A stretch of DNA of 64,000 bases, taken from NCBI GenBank assembly GCA_028868375.1, contig JAGWUP010000008.1, forward strand, positions 68,751 to 132,750, given 5' to 3'. Each line of letters opens with the position of its first letter. Positions within the stretch are counted from its first letter, which is position 1. The DNA is from Elusimicrobiota bacterium. GTDB taxonomy: Bacteria > Elusimicrobiota > Elusimicrobia > UBA1565 > UBA9628. Shown here in pieces: positions 1-7,679 of this stretch. The position numbers were made by a program, and so were the translations under genes. The notes beneath the pieces are model-generated. The model was given only the letters and a program-made list of their open reading frames with translations. It was not told where the DNA came from and ran no database searches.

Positions 1-102
1 AAAAGCCCCGCCTGCACCGTCTGCGGCTCGGAGTTCTTCTCCTTTCGGCGGGACAAGGCGACCCGGCGCATGATGGCGTTTTTGGCGAAACGACATGCTT
101 GA
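1..102 (+). CDS. C-terminal end of a YfiH/PgeF-type laccase-domain protein (partial)
   Basis: Only the last 33 codons are inside the window; the reading frame is open from base 1 and stops at TGA 100-102. The visible peptide contains CTVCGSEFFSFRRDKATRR. A Cys-x-x-Cys followed by FFSxRRD is the typical ending of the YfiH/PgeF family, multicopper-oxidase-like (laccase) domain proteins that act as purine nucleosidases and in peptidoglycan editing. The stop overlaps the start of hisC by 8 bases, so the two genes are probably translationally coupled. The family call rests on this short tail alone. Confidence 0.6.
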   Translation, partial: KSPACTVCGSEFFSFRRDKATRRMMAFLAKRHA

Positions 103-1213
103 GATCATGCCGCGCCGCTGCCTGCGCGAGGTCACGCCCTACGCCCCGGGCAAGTCGATCGCCTCGGTGCAGCGCGAGCTGGGGCTTAGGCGCGTGATCA
201 AGCTGGCCTCCAACGAGAACCCCCTGGGCCCCTCGCCCAAGGCCATGGCCGTCTATCGGCGCGCCGAGAAGTCCTGTTCCCTTTATCCGGAGGGCTCAAG
301 CCCAGAGCTGCGCCAGGCCATCGCGCGCTTCCATAAGCTCGCGCCGGAGCGGGTGCTGGTCGGCAACGGCTCCGACGAGCTCATCCGGCTTTTGTGCGAG
401 GCCTTCCTCGATCCGGAGGACGAGGGCGTGGCCTCCCAGTACGGCTTCATCCGCTTTCGCCAGCAGGTCCTGATGATGGGCGCTCGCGTCATCGAGGTGC
501 CGGTCGTGGACTGGACCCACGATCTGGCGACGATGGCCAGGGCCTGCAGCTCCCGGGCGAAGCTGCTCTTCGTCGCCAACCCGAACAATCCCACCGGCAC
601 CTACAACACCGAGGAGGAGACGCGGGCCCTTCTGGCGGCGGTGCCTCGCCAGACGCTGGTGATCCTGGACGAGGCCTACGTCCAGTACGCGCGCGGCTGC
701 CCGGGCTATCCCGATTCGATTCCGGCCTTGATCGACGAGTTCGACAACCTCATCGTCCTGCGCACCTTCTCGAAGGCCTACGGCTTGGCGGGGCTGCGCG
801 CGGGCTACGCCGTCGGCAATCCGGAGGTGCTGGGCTGGCTGGACCGCATCCGCATGCCCTTCAACGTGAGTCTGCCGGCCCAGCGCGCCTGCGTGGCGGC
901 CCTGGAGGACCGGCGTTTCGTCGAGAAGAGCGTGGCCCTGGCCGTCAAGGGGCGGGAGTCCCTGGCGGCGGGGCTGCGCGAGCTGGGCTTCGCCGTGGAG
1001 GAGTCCGCGACCAATTTTCTCTTCGCCCGCGCCCCGCTGCCTGGGCGCGAATTGTTCCGCGCTCTCCTGCGCCTGGGCGTGATCATCCGCCCGCTGGATG
1101 AGTACTTGCTGCCGAGCCACGTGCGCGTCACCGTCGGCAGCCCGGAGCAGAACAAGGCCCTGCTCTCGGCCCTGCGCCGCGTTCTCTCCGGCAAGGGCGC
1201 GGTCCCGGCGTGA
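95..1213 (+). CDS. hisC: Histidinol-phosphate aminotransferase
   Basis: This is a 372-residue PLP-dependent class I/II aminotransferase that converts imidazole-acetol phosphate and glutamate to histidinol phosphate in the cytoplasm. Visible family marks are ASNENPLGPS (residues 38-47), NPNNPTGTY (162-170), LDEAYV (191-196) and SFSKAYGLAGLR-type loop FSKAYGLAGLR, where Lys227 is the expected Schiff-base lysine. Length is normal for HisC. It starts inside the end of the upstream gene and overlaps cmk by 4 bases (GTGA). No other his genes are in view, so the enzyme may also serve aromatic amino acid transamination, as some HisC proteins do. Confidence 0.93.
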   Translation: MLEIMPRRCLREVTPYAPGKSIASVQRELGLRRVIKLASNENPLGPSPKAMAVYRRAEKSCSLYPEGSSPELRQAIARFHKLAPERVLVGNGSDELIRLLCEAFLDPEDEGVASQYGFIRFRQQVLMMGARVIEVPVVDWTHDLATMARACSSRAKLLFVANPNNPTGTYNTEEETRALLAAVPRQTLVILDEAYVQYARGCPGYPDSIPALIDEFDNLIVLRTFSKAYGLAGLRAGYAVGNPEVLGWLDRIRMPFNVSLPAQRACVAALEDRRFVEKSVALAVKGRESLAAGLRELGFAVEESATNFLFARAPLPGRELFRALLRLGVIIRPLDEYLLPSHVRVTVGSPEQNKALLSALRRVLSGKGAVPA

Positions 1214-1914
1214 GGGCGGGCGCGCTCCGGCCGGCTCGGCGCTGGGTCATCGCCATGGACGGCCCGGCCGGGGTGGGCAAGTCCACGGTCGGGCAGTTGG
1301 TGGCCAAGGAGCTCGGCTATCGCTTCATCAACACCGGCGAGATGTACCGGGCCTTGACCTGGAAGGCGCTGGAGCGCGGCCTCGATCTCGCCGACGAGGC
1401 GGCCGTCCTGGCTTTGGCGGAGAGCCTGAAGTGGGATTTCAAGGCGGTCGACGGGGGCGTCGCCCTCAAGACCTTCGTCGACGGCGAGGGAGTCTCCGCG
1501 CGCATCCGCGACGAGCGGGTCGGCGCGAACTCCTCGCTGGTGGCGGCCAATCGCGGCGTGCGCCGCTTCATGTGCCGGCTGCAGCGCCGCCTGGGGCGCG
1601 GCGGGGGCATCGTGATGGAGGGGCGGGACATCGCCACCCATGTCTTCCCGGACGCGGATTTCAAGATCTACCTGGACGCCTCCATCGACGAGCGCGCCGC
1701 GCGCCGCTACCGGCAGCTCAAGGCCGCCGGGGTGGCGGCGGACCGGCAGAAGATCAAGGAGGCCATCCTGACGCGCGACCTCAACGATCTCAAGCGCAAG
1801 ATCAATCCCCTGGCCCAGGCCGCCGACGCCTTGGTGATCGACTCCACGCGCCTGAACCTGCACCAGGTCGCCGATCGGATCCTCAAGGCCGTCCGCGCGG
1901 CCCATGGGGGCTGA
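1210..1914 (+). CDS. cmk: Cytidylate (CMP/dCMP) kinase
   Basis: A 234-residue nucleoside monophosphate kinase that phosphorylates CMP and dCMP with ATP. The P-loop GPAGVGKS is at residues 18-25, followed by the Cmk-typical NTGEMYRALTWKALERG (substrate binding). The later segment GRDIATHVFPDADFKIYL matches the conserved GRDIGTVVFPDA region of the family. The start is GTG at 1210, sharing GTGA with the hisC stop. About 12 residues precede the first strand, slightly longer than E. coli Cmk. cmk followed by an acyltransferase and an S1-domain protein is a widespread gene order. Confidence 0.93.
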   Translation: MRAGALRPARRWVIAMDGPAGVGKSTVGQLVAKELGYRFINTGEMYRALTWKALERGLDLADEAAVLALAESLKWDFKAVDGGVALKTFVDGEGVSARIRDERVGANSSLVAANRGVRRFMCRLQRRLGRGGGIVMEGRDIATHVFPDADFKIYLDASIDERAARRYRQLKAAGVAADRQKIKEAILTRDLNDLKRKINPLAQAADALVIDSTRLNLHQVADRILKAVRAAHGG

Positions 1915-2503
1915 GTGGGAACGGGCTCCGCGGCTGCGCCGCTGGCCCAACGCGCTGCTTGACGCCTTTTTGCGCTTGGCCTGCGGCGTCGACGTCGAGG
2001 GCCTCGCCCATCTCCCGGAGACAGGCCCCGCCATCATCGCGGCCGCCCCCCACACGGCCTATCTCGACGGGCCGCTCTTGGCCGTGGCGGCGGCGCCGCG
2101 GCGCTGCGTCTGGGCCTTGACCAAGGCGGAGGTCTTCAAGGTCCCGGTGCTGGGGCGCTTCCTGCGGCGCGTCGGGACCATCGCCCTGGATCGGCGCGGC
2201 GATTTGAAGGCGATGCGCGCGGCCCTCGAGCTATTGGAAAACGGCGGCTGCCTGCTGGTTTTCCCCGAGGGCACGCGTTCCAAGGCGGGAGCCCCGGGCC
2301 GGGCCAAGGCCGGAGTGGGATTTTTGGCCGCGCGCTCCCGGGCGCCGGTCGTGCCGGCCCGCCTGCTGGGCGTTGCGCGCTTCCCGCGGGAGCGCCTCGG
2401 CGTGCGTTTCGGCGCCCCGCAGCGGCTGGCCGACGGGGACGCGGATCGCGACGCCTGCCAGCGCTTCGCCGACGGAATCATGGCGCGCGCGATTTTACTC
2501 TAG
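1904..2503 (+). CDS. Lysophospholipid acyltransferase, PlsC-like (1-acyl-G3P acyltransferase family)
   Basis: A 199-residue acyltransferase that most likely transfers a fatty acyl chain to 1-acyl-glycerol-3-phosphate at the inner face of the cytoplasmic membrane. The catalytic HX4D motif is PHTAYLD (His50, Asp55), and the glycerophosphate-binding motif FPEGTRS is at 120-126. The sequence is shorter than many PlsC proteins and lacks an obvious long N-terminal membrane helix. It begins 11 bases inside cmk. In many bacteria a PlsC homologue sits between cmk and the S1-protein gene, which supports the assignment; exact substrate is not shown. Confidence 0.87.
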   Translation: MGAEWERAPRLRRWPNALLDAFLRLACGVDVEGLAHLPETGPAIIAAAPHTAYLDGPLLAVAAAPRRCVWALTKAEVFKVPVLGRFLRRVGTIALDRRGDLKAMRAALELLENGGCLLVFPEGTRSKAGAPGRAKAGVGFLAARSRAPVVPARLLGVARFPRERLGVRFGAPQRLADGDADRDACQRFADGIMARAILL

Positions 2504-2549
2504 CCCGCCAATTGGTACACTTAAAAATCGCTTTGCGAGGAGACAGTTT

Positions 2550-3716
2550 ATGACCACGGGGAAGGACGACGGCGCCGAACCGGAGACGATGGAGGCCTTG
2601 CTGGCGCTCCAGGCGGCGCAGTCGCAGAAGTTGGCGAGCCGGCAGGTCACCTGGGTGAAGGTGATCGCCGTCACCGGGGACTCCGTCCTCGTGGACGTCG
2701 GCGAGAAGCGCGAGGGGACGGTGCCGTTGTCCGACTTCGCGCAGGATCATCCCCCGGTCGCCGGCCAGCGCGTCGCCGTCGTCCTCCTCGGCAGCCGAGA
2801 CGGGGCCGCGCGCTTGTCCCATCAGCGCGCCCGCCTCGAGATGGGCTGGGAGGCCGCCGTCAAGTCGTTCAAGGAAAAGCAGCGCGTCCGGGGCCTGGTG
2901 ACGCAGGCGATCAAGGGGGGATTCCTCGTCGACGTCAACGGCGTGACCGGCTTCTTGCCGACCTCCCTCTCCGATTTGCGGCCCGTGCGCGAGCCCAAGC
3001 GGATGCTGCGCACCGGGGTGCGCTGCTACATCATCGAGGTCAACGAGGCCAAGAAGCAGCTGGTGCTCTCGCGCAAGGCCGTGCTGGCTGAGGAGGCCGG
3101 CAAGCGCCGCGACGAGCTGCTGGCGAAGCTGCGCGTGGGAGAGGTCCGCGTGGGGCGCGTCGTCAACGTCCTCCCCGCCGGGGCCGTCGTCGACATCGGC
3201 GGCGCCGAGGGGCTGGTCCGTTCCGCCGACATGGCCTGGAATCCGGCCAAGGCCCCGAAGCTGCGGCGGGGCGACAAGCTGCGCGTGAAGGTCCTCTCCA
3301 AGCCCGCCGCCAGGCCGGAAGGCCAGGCGGCGCAGCCGCAGGCCGAGCCGATCGCGCTGGGCATCAAGCAGCTCTCGCCGAATCCGGCCGACGCGCTCAA
3401 GCGCAAGTACGCGCCGAAGGCGACGGTGCGCGGCAAGGTGCTGGAGGCCGGCGCGGCGGGGGTGCGCCTGGAGCTGGCGGACAAGGCCGTGGCCTTCGCT
3501 GGCGCCGCCGAGATCGACGCGCAGGCGGCCTACAAGCCCGGCCAGGAGCTCTCGGCGATCGTCCTCGGCGTCAACGCACAGACCTGCGAGGTCATGGTAT
3601 CCATCAATAAGTACGACGAGATCAAGGAGCGCAAGCGCCTGGCGCAGTACCTCAAGGCCCCGCCGCCGTTGACGCTGGGCCAGTTGCTCGCGCCCGAGGA
3701 GCGGGAAGGGGAGTGA
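2550..3716 (+). CDS. S1 RNA-binding domain protein (ribosomal protein S1-like)
   Basis: A 388-residue protein built of about four S1 (OB-fold) domains, roughly at residues 32-88, 108-178, 196-255 and 303-375. The second is the best preserved (GFLVDVNGVTGFLPTSLSD). It probably binds mRNA on the ribosome in the manner of S1, although it is shorter than the six-domain proteobacterial protein. The start at 2550 is chosen because a GCGAGGAGA Shine-Dalgarno lies 7 bases upstream; the frame is open further 5' but that part is out-of-frame plsC sequence. A weak promoter (TTTACT, 16 bp, TACACT) may lie at 2494-2521. The stop overlaps the next start (GTGA). Confidence 0.85.
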   Translation: MTTGKDDGAEPETMEALLALQAAQSQKLASRQVTWVKVIAVTGDSVLVDVGEKREGTVPLSDFAQDHPPVAGQRVAVVLLGSRDGAARLSHQRARLEMGWEAAVKSFKEKQRVRGLVTQAIKGGFLVDVNGVTGFLPTSLSDLRPVREPKRMLRTGVRCYIIEVNEAKKQLVLSRKAVLAEEAGKRRDELLAKLRVGEVRVGRVVNVLPAGAVVDIGGAEGLVRSADMAWNPAKAPKLRRGDKLRVKVLSKPAARPEGQAAQPQAEPIALGIKQLSPNPADALKRKYAPKATVRGKVLEAGAAGVRLELADKAVAFAGAAEIDAQAAYKPGQELSAIVLGVNAQTCEVMVSINKYDEIKERKRLAQYLKAPPPLTLGQLLAPEEREGE

Positions 3717-4708
3717 TCGACGATCTCGCGCAGAGGGTCAAGCCGGCGCGGCTGCCCTCTCGCGGCTCGCCTTCCTGGCTCGGCCCCCGGACGCTCGTCC
3801 TGCTCGTCCTGGGCTTGTCGCTGGCCTTTCTCGGGACTTTGTATTGGATGCTGAGCGGCTCCGGGCGCAGTCTCTCCGGCAAGTTCGAGTTTCCCGCCCC
3901 GCCCCGCCTCGACGCGGCCGTTTCGGCCGCCCAGGATCGCCTGAAGATCAACCCGAACGACCTCGCGGCTCTGACGGAGCTGGGCATGCTGCATTTCCAG
4001 CAGGGCAGGGAGCATTATCCCGAGGCCATCAACGAGCTGGAGGAGGCGCGCGACTTGGGGGCGCTCGATCCCCGCATTTTCTACTGCCTGGGGGTCATGT
4101 ACCAGGACGTGGGGCTCTATCATTTCGCGATCGAGGAGTATCAGCGCTTCCTGCGCCATTATCCGGAGGACAGGGAGGTCCGCCTGCTCGAGGCCAAGCT
4201 GCTTTACCAGCAGCAGCGCTACGACGAGGCGGTCACGGAATACGAGCGGCTGAAATTTTCCAACCCCAAGGACAGCCTGGTCGAGGAAAATCTCGGCTTG
4301 AGCTTCTTGGGCGCCAAGAATATCGATCGGGCGGTCGACTCCTTCAACCGGCTGCGGGGCATGGGCCAGGAGCAGGCCAAGCGCGCCGAGCTCTATTTGG
4401 GAGAGATCGCTTACGCCCAAGGCGACTACAAGGCCGCCCTGGAGCATCTCTTGAAGGCCCAGCCGGCCCCGGGAGACGCCGCCTTCGCCCTGCCTCCCGA
4501 GCGCGCCCACCGCGGCCTGGCCCAGGCCCTCCAGAAGCTGGGGCAGTACGAGCAGGCCGAGGCGGCCTGGAAGCTGGTGGTCCAGGAGGATCCCCGCGAC
4601 GCCAAGGCGCGCGCCTCGCTGCGCTTCGTCAGCCGGCGCGTCCTGGCCAAGCGGCGATCAGCCAGGGCCAAGCCTGGGCGTCGCCGTCGTTCCGGGCGGA
4701 AGCGTTAG
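3713..4708 (+). CDS. Membrane-anchored TPR protein
   Basis: A 331-residue protein with one N-terminal membrane helix (about residues 26-46, LVLLVLGLSLAFLGTLYWML) and at least five tetratricopeptide repeats from about 70 to 300, for example FYCLGVMYQDVGLYHFAIEEY-type units. The C-terminus is strongly basic (RRSARAKPGRRRRSGRKR). TPR proteins of this kind are scaffolds in envelope assembly, but no partner is evident. It starts with GTG overlapping the S1-gene stop and is followed after 8 bases by lysA, so it belongs to the same rightward operon. Specific function unknown. Confidence 0.8.
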   Translation: MIDDLAQRVKPARLPSRGSPSWLGPRTLVLLVLGLSLAFLGTLYWMLSGSGRSLSGKFEFPAPPRLDAAVSAAQDRLKINPNDLAALTELGMLHFQQGREHYPEAINELEEARDLGALDPRIFYCLGVMYQDVGLYHFAIEEYQRFLRHYPEDREVRLLEAKLLYQQQRYDEAVTEYERLKFSNPKDSLVEENLGLSFLGAKNIDRAVDSFNRLRGMGQEQAKRAELYLGEIAYAQGDYKAALEHLLKAQPAPGDAAFALPPERAHRGLAQALQKLGQYEQAEAAWKLVVQEDPRDAKARASLRFVSRRVLAKRRSARAKPGRRRRSGRKR

Positions 4709-4716
4709 CACGGGGC

Positions 4717-5946
4717 ATGCTCGAGCGCGGCAGGGGGGGGCTTTCGATCGACGGGCTCGCCGTGGAGGAGCTGGCGCGGCGCTTCGGCACGCCTCTTTAC
4801 GTCTACTCCGCCGCCGCCGTGACCGAGCGCCTTGAGGCCTTGCGCTCGGCCTTCGCCGCGCAGGCGCCGCTGATTTGCTACGCGCTGAAAGCCAACTCCA
4901 ACCGCGCCATCATCTCGCTGCTGGCCGGGCGCGGGGCGGGAGCCGACGTCGTTTCCGGCGGAGAGCTGCTGCGGGCCCGCGCCGCGGGCGTGCCCGCCGA
5001 CCGCATCGTATTTTCCGGCGTGGGCAAGACCGGGGAGGAGCTGGCATTGGGTCTCAAGCAAGGCATCCTCGCCTTCAACGTCGAGTCGAGCGAGGAGCTG
5101 GAGGCCTTGGAAGCGCTGGCGCGCAGCTCGCGCCAGCGCGCTCCCGTCATGATTCGACTGAATCCAGGAGTGGACGCCGGAACCCACCCCCATGTCGCCA
5201 CGGCCCTGCCCGCAAGCAAGTTCGGAGTCGCCGCCCCGCAGGCCCTGCGCCTGCTTGAGCGGGCGGCGGCCAGCCGTTGGCTGCGGGCGCGAGGCATACA
5301 ATGCCACATCGGCTCCCAAATCACCGATCCCAGGCCCTACGAGAGGGCCGCACGGGCCGTGGCGCGGACCATGGCGGCGCTGGCCCGGCGCGGCATCGTC
5401 CTGGAGTTGGTGGACCTTGGCGGGGGCTTCGGCGTGCGCTACGAGAAGGAAAGGGAGCTGCCGCTAAGGCGCCTGGCCTCAAGCTTCTGCGCGCTGATGC
5501 CCGCGGGGCCCCGCTTGATCCTGGAACCGGGGCGCTGGCTTGTCGCCGACGCTGGCTTACTGCTTGCGCGCGTTCTCTATCGCAAGAGCGCGGGGGGGCG
5601 CAGGCTTGTGATCGTGGACGCCGCGATGAACGATCTGGCGCGGCCGGCGCTCTATGGAGCCCGCCATCCCATCCTGCCGGCAAGGCCAAGGCGGGGCCCG
5701 GAAAGGCGGACGGACATCGTCGGGCCCATCTGCGAGTCGGTGGACTTCCTGGCGCGCGCGCGGCGCCTGGGTCCCGTGGAGCGGGGGGACATCCTCGCCG
5801 TGCTGAAGGCCGGGGCCTACGGCTTCTCGATGAGCAGCCAATATAACTCGCGCCCGCGCGCGGCCGAGGTGCTCGTCGAGGGGGGAAGGGCGCGCTTGAT
5901 CCGCCGCCGGGAGACCTTGAAAGACATCGTAAGCCCGGAGCGCTAG
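4717..5946 (+). CDS. lysA: Diaminopimelate decarboxylase
   Basis: A 409-residue fold-III PLP enzyme that decarboxylates meso-diaminopimelate to L-lysine, the last step of the DAP pathway. YALKAN contains the PLP lysine (Lys58); HIGSQI, LVDLGGGFGV and EPGRWLVADAG follow in the family order. GPICESVD supplies the active-site cysteine from the partner subunit, and GAYGFSMSSQYNSRPRAAEV is the typical C-terminal signature. The ATG at 4717 is used because it follows the upstream stop by 8 bases and begins with the usual N-terminal region. An open frame extends far upstream but is a shadow of the TPR gene. An inverted-repeat element starts 20 bases after the stop. Confidence 0.93.
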   Translation: MLERGRGGLSIDGLAVEELARRFGTPLYVYSAAAVTERLEALRSAFAAQAPLICYALKANSNRAIISLLAGRGAGADVVSGGELLRARAAGVPADRIVFSGVGKTGEELALGLKQGILAFNVESSEELEALEALARSSRQRAPVMIRLNPGVDAGTHPHVATALPASKFGVAAPQALRLLERAAASRWLRARGIQCHIGSQITDPRPYERAARAVARTMAALARRGIVLELVDLGGGFGVRYEKERELPLRRLASSFCALMPAGPRLILEPGRWLVADAGLLLARVLYRKSAGGRRLVIVDAAMNDLARPALYGARHPILPARPRRGPERRTDIVGPICESVDFLARARRLGPVERGDILAVLKAGAYGFSMSSQYNSRPRAAEVLVEGGRARLIRRRETLKDIVSPER

Positions 5947-5966
5947 CGGCGGTTTTAGCCTTCCTA

Positions 5967-6204
5967 AGGACCTGTGACATAATTATATAGACAATTTGGC
6001 CGAGGCGATTTTAGAGCGAGCCAAGGAGCGACAAGCGACGCAGGCGCAGCCCAAAATCGCCCGGTGATCGGGCAGAGGCATGATCTTGGTCGATTTCTTC
6101 GTTGCTCGTCGGTCACATGGCTATCGCCATGCTCCCTCCTCGCGCCTCGAAATCGCCTCAAGCTCATGCCTCCAAATTGTCTATATAATTATGTCACAGG
6201 TCCT
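5967..6204. mobile_element. MITE-like element, copy 1, with 33-bp terminal inverted repeats
   Basis: The ends 5967-5999 and 6172-6204 are perfect 33-bp inverted repeats starting AGGACCTGTGACATAATT and ending in ATTTGG. The inside has no credible gene. It holds smaller inverted repeats (GAGGCGATTTT against AAATCGCCTC) and a hairpin ATGGCTATCGCCAT. A second copy at 24981-25158 has the same ends and the same first 60 bases in the opposite orientation. Relative to it this copy has about 95 extra bases bounded by AAATCGCC repeats. A TA dinucleotide lies just outside each end, as expected for Tc1/mariner-IS630-type insertion. Each end contains an outward-pointing TATAAT. No transposase is present in the window. 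Confidence 0.8.
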
Positions 6205-6210
6205 AAGACC

Positions 6211-6830
6211 ATCTCACCCTCGAAACGGCGATGATTGAGGCGCTTCATTGGGTCTTTTTGACGCCAAGGCCCAGGGGCCGACCCTCCAAACAGACCACCT
6301 CCGGCTTTGATGGTTTTTCGGACCAGGCCCAGCGCGGCCTAGTTTCTTTGGCGGTTTTTCCTGGTTTCGCCCGATTTCTCCCGCTTGTTTTTCTCCAGGC
6401 CCCCGTCCAGTGCCCTGGGAGCTTGATGGTTTTTTGATCGCCCCTCCCTGTTCCTAGGTTTTTGGCCGATTTCTGGCATTCTCCAGAGTCTCGGGCGCAG
6501 TCTTCCAGTTCCGCAGCTTCCGGCCGCCTGGGCTTTTTAATCCCGGCCCCCGGCCGGCCCGCCCGACTTTCCTGTCTTTGATGGTTTTTAGCTTCAGGCC
6601 TCGTAGAGCAGGGATCCCGCCAATCCCTCCTAAAAGTTGCCAACTTTTTGGGGAAATTTCCTGGTCTTTGGCCGGGCTCCAATCTTTTTTGGGCTGATTC
6701 GGCGCCGGAGATGACTGCTAACTTTAAAAATCGCAGAAATCGTGTCGATATATCAAAAAATACATTATAAATTAATGCATTTATTGAATAAATCAGCTTC
6801 TATTTCTCAGCAGCTGCGTGCCGGCAATCC
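6211..6830. other. Gene-free spacer with recurrent T-tracts
   Basis: I find no supportable gene here. The top strand carries ten runs of five or six T at about 6255, 6314, 6355, 6388, 6430, 6459, 6534, 6585, 6645 and 6685. Three of them sit in the repeated word TTGATGGTTTTT (about 6307, 6423, 6578). From about 6720 the sequence turns AT-rich (TATATCAAAAAATACATTAT and following). Short open frames in this stretch are biased by the T-tracts and have no recognisable domain or ribosome-binding site. Confidence 0.55.
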
Positions 6831-6839
6831 TATGCCATA

Positions 6840-6867
6840 ATGTAACATAATATTTATTATCATTAGT
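6840..6867. other. Candidate dif site (XerC/XerD chromosome-dimer resolution site)
   Basis: Read on the top strand, the site divides into ATGTAACATAA (11), TATTTA (6) and TTATCATTAGT (11). The first half matches the E. coli XerD half-site (ATTTAACATAA on this strand) at 10 of 11 positions. The whole site matches the 28-bp E. coli dif at 19 of 28 positions, with most differences in the more variable XerC half. The 11-6-11 layout with inward TAA/TTA edges is correct. It lies exactly where gene direction changes from rightward to leftward, as expected near a terminus. The surrounding DNA is AT-rich, which raises the chance of a fortuitous match. Confidence 0.6.
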
Positions 6868-6917
6868 AACTAGGATGACTGGAGGGGAATCCCCCGCAGC
6901 TTGGAGCTAGGGTATTT

Positions 6918-7421
6918 TTAGGGACGGCGGCCCAGCACGGCGCTGGTGAGCTGCTCGGCGAGCAGCAGGGCCTTGATCTTGCCGGAGGCGGTCAGCTCGT
7001 AGCGGCGGGAGCGGCGGGAGCCGGAGGACAGCAGTTCGCCCTGGGTGATGGCGTCCTGGAGGGTCCGGTCCATGCGTCCGATCGGGTAGCCGGAGGCCCG
7101 CAGCCATTTGGCCACGCGCGCGGCCGTGGGCTTGGGTTGGTTGAGCAGGCGTTCAGAGGCCAATAGGAGGATCAGGCAGGCGTCGCGCCCCGCCTTTTCG
7201 CCGCCCTGCAGCTTGCCCCGCAGGGCCAGTCCGCCGCCCCTGGCCTCGACGACCGCGGTCCATTCCACCCGCGGCTCGCGCCCGCCTTCCGCTCCGTTGG
7301 GCGCCGGCGGAAATTGCCGCAGCAGGAACTCCTCGCGCTCGCCCCGGACGAAATCCAGCTCGCCCTCGGCCTCCAGCTCCGCGCCGCTGGCCGTACGCAA
7401 TCTCAATCGGCAGGAGCCCAT
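6918..7421 (-). CDS. Orphan protein of unknown function with a possible C-terminal winged helix
   Basis: A 167-residue protein not matched to any family I know. The first half is rich in charged strands (ELEAEGELDFVRGEREEFLL). The second half (about 90-160) looks helical and could be a winged-helix DNA-binding unit: ARVAKWLRASGYPIGRMD, then GELLSSGSRRSRRYELTASG, which resembles the wing of replication or transcription regulators. The start at 7421 is preferred over in-frame upstream codons because those run through AT-rich non-coding-like DNA. It stands alone between the dif-like site and a region with a DnaA box and inverted repeats. A regulator or initiator role is only a guess. Confidence 0.6.
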   Translation of the reverse strand: MGSCRLRLRTASGAELEAEGELDFVRGEREEFLLRQFPPAPNGAEGGREPRVEWTAVVEARGGGLALRGKLQGGEKAGRDACLILLLASERLLNQPKPTAARVAKWLRASGYPIGRMDRTLQDAITQGELLSSGSRRSRRYELTASGKIKALLLAEQLTSAVLGRRP

Positions 7422-7429
7422 GACCTGAA

Positions 7430-7590
7430 TATCGCATATATCAATATATAGGTCAATATCATGTGGATAACCTGTGATAAGCAATTGGTAGCTGTGTATA
7501 TGCCATATGTAATGTCTTATGTAAAAATTACAAGACACATATGATTGTCATAAGACAATTCCGGGTGGAAAACGATGTGGATATGCCTCC
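7430..7590. promoter_or_regulatory. AT-rich region with a perfect DnaA box and inverted repeats, upstream of the orphan gene
   Basis: TGTGGATAA at 7462-7470 is the complement of the consensus DnaA box TTATCCACA. TGTGGATAT at 7576-7584 differs by one base, and TGTGATAA at about 7473 is a degenerate third. GTCTTATG (7514-7521) and CATAAGAC (7549-7556) form an inverted repeat. The composition is far more AT-rich than the flanking genes. It probably contains the promoter of the leftward orphan gene. The DnaA-box cluster could reflect regulation or a relic replication origin. Confidence 0.45.
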
Positions 7591-7679
7591 CGGGCGCCCC
7601 GGCTACGCCGGCTTAGTCGGCCTATATCCAGTCCGGACGTTAGCGGCCAGGGCCCCGGCTAAGAAGCATTGCGGGGGGA

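Noticed and set aside
3844-4716. N-terminal extension of the lysA reading frame (700 residues in total)
   Set aside because: It is a shadow of the TPR gene in another frame; LysA homology begins at the ATG at 4717.
6245-6682. 145-codon leftward frame in the gene-free spacer
   Set aside because: No domain, no ribosome-binding site, and the Lys content simply reflects the A-tracts on that strand.
7422-7538. 39-residue N-terminal extension of the orphan gene ending at 6918
   Set aside because: It reads through AT-rich DNA with the DnaA box and inverted repeats and has an atypical composition (Ile/Tyr/His-rich).
7430-7590. Chromosomal replication origin (oriC)
   Set aside because: Only one perfect DnaA box, no dnaA/dnaN nearby, and gene polarity points to a terminus, not an origin.
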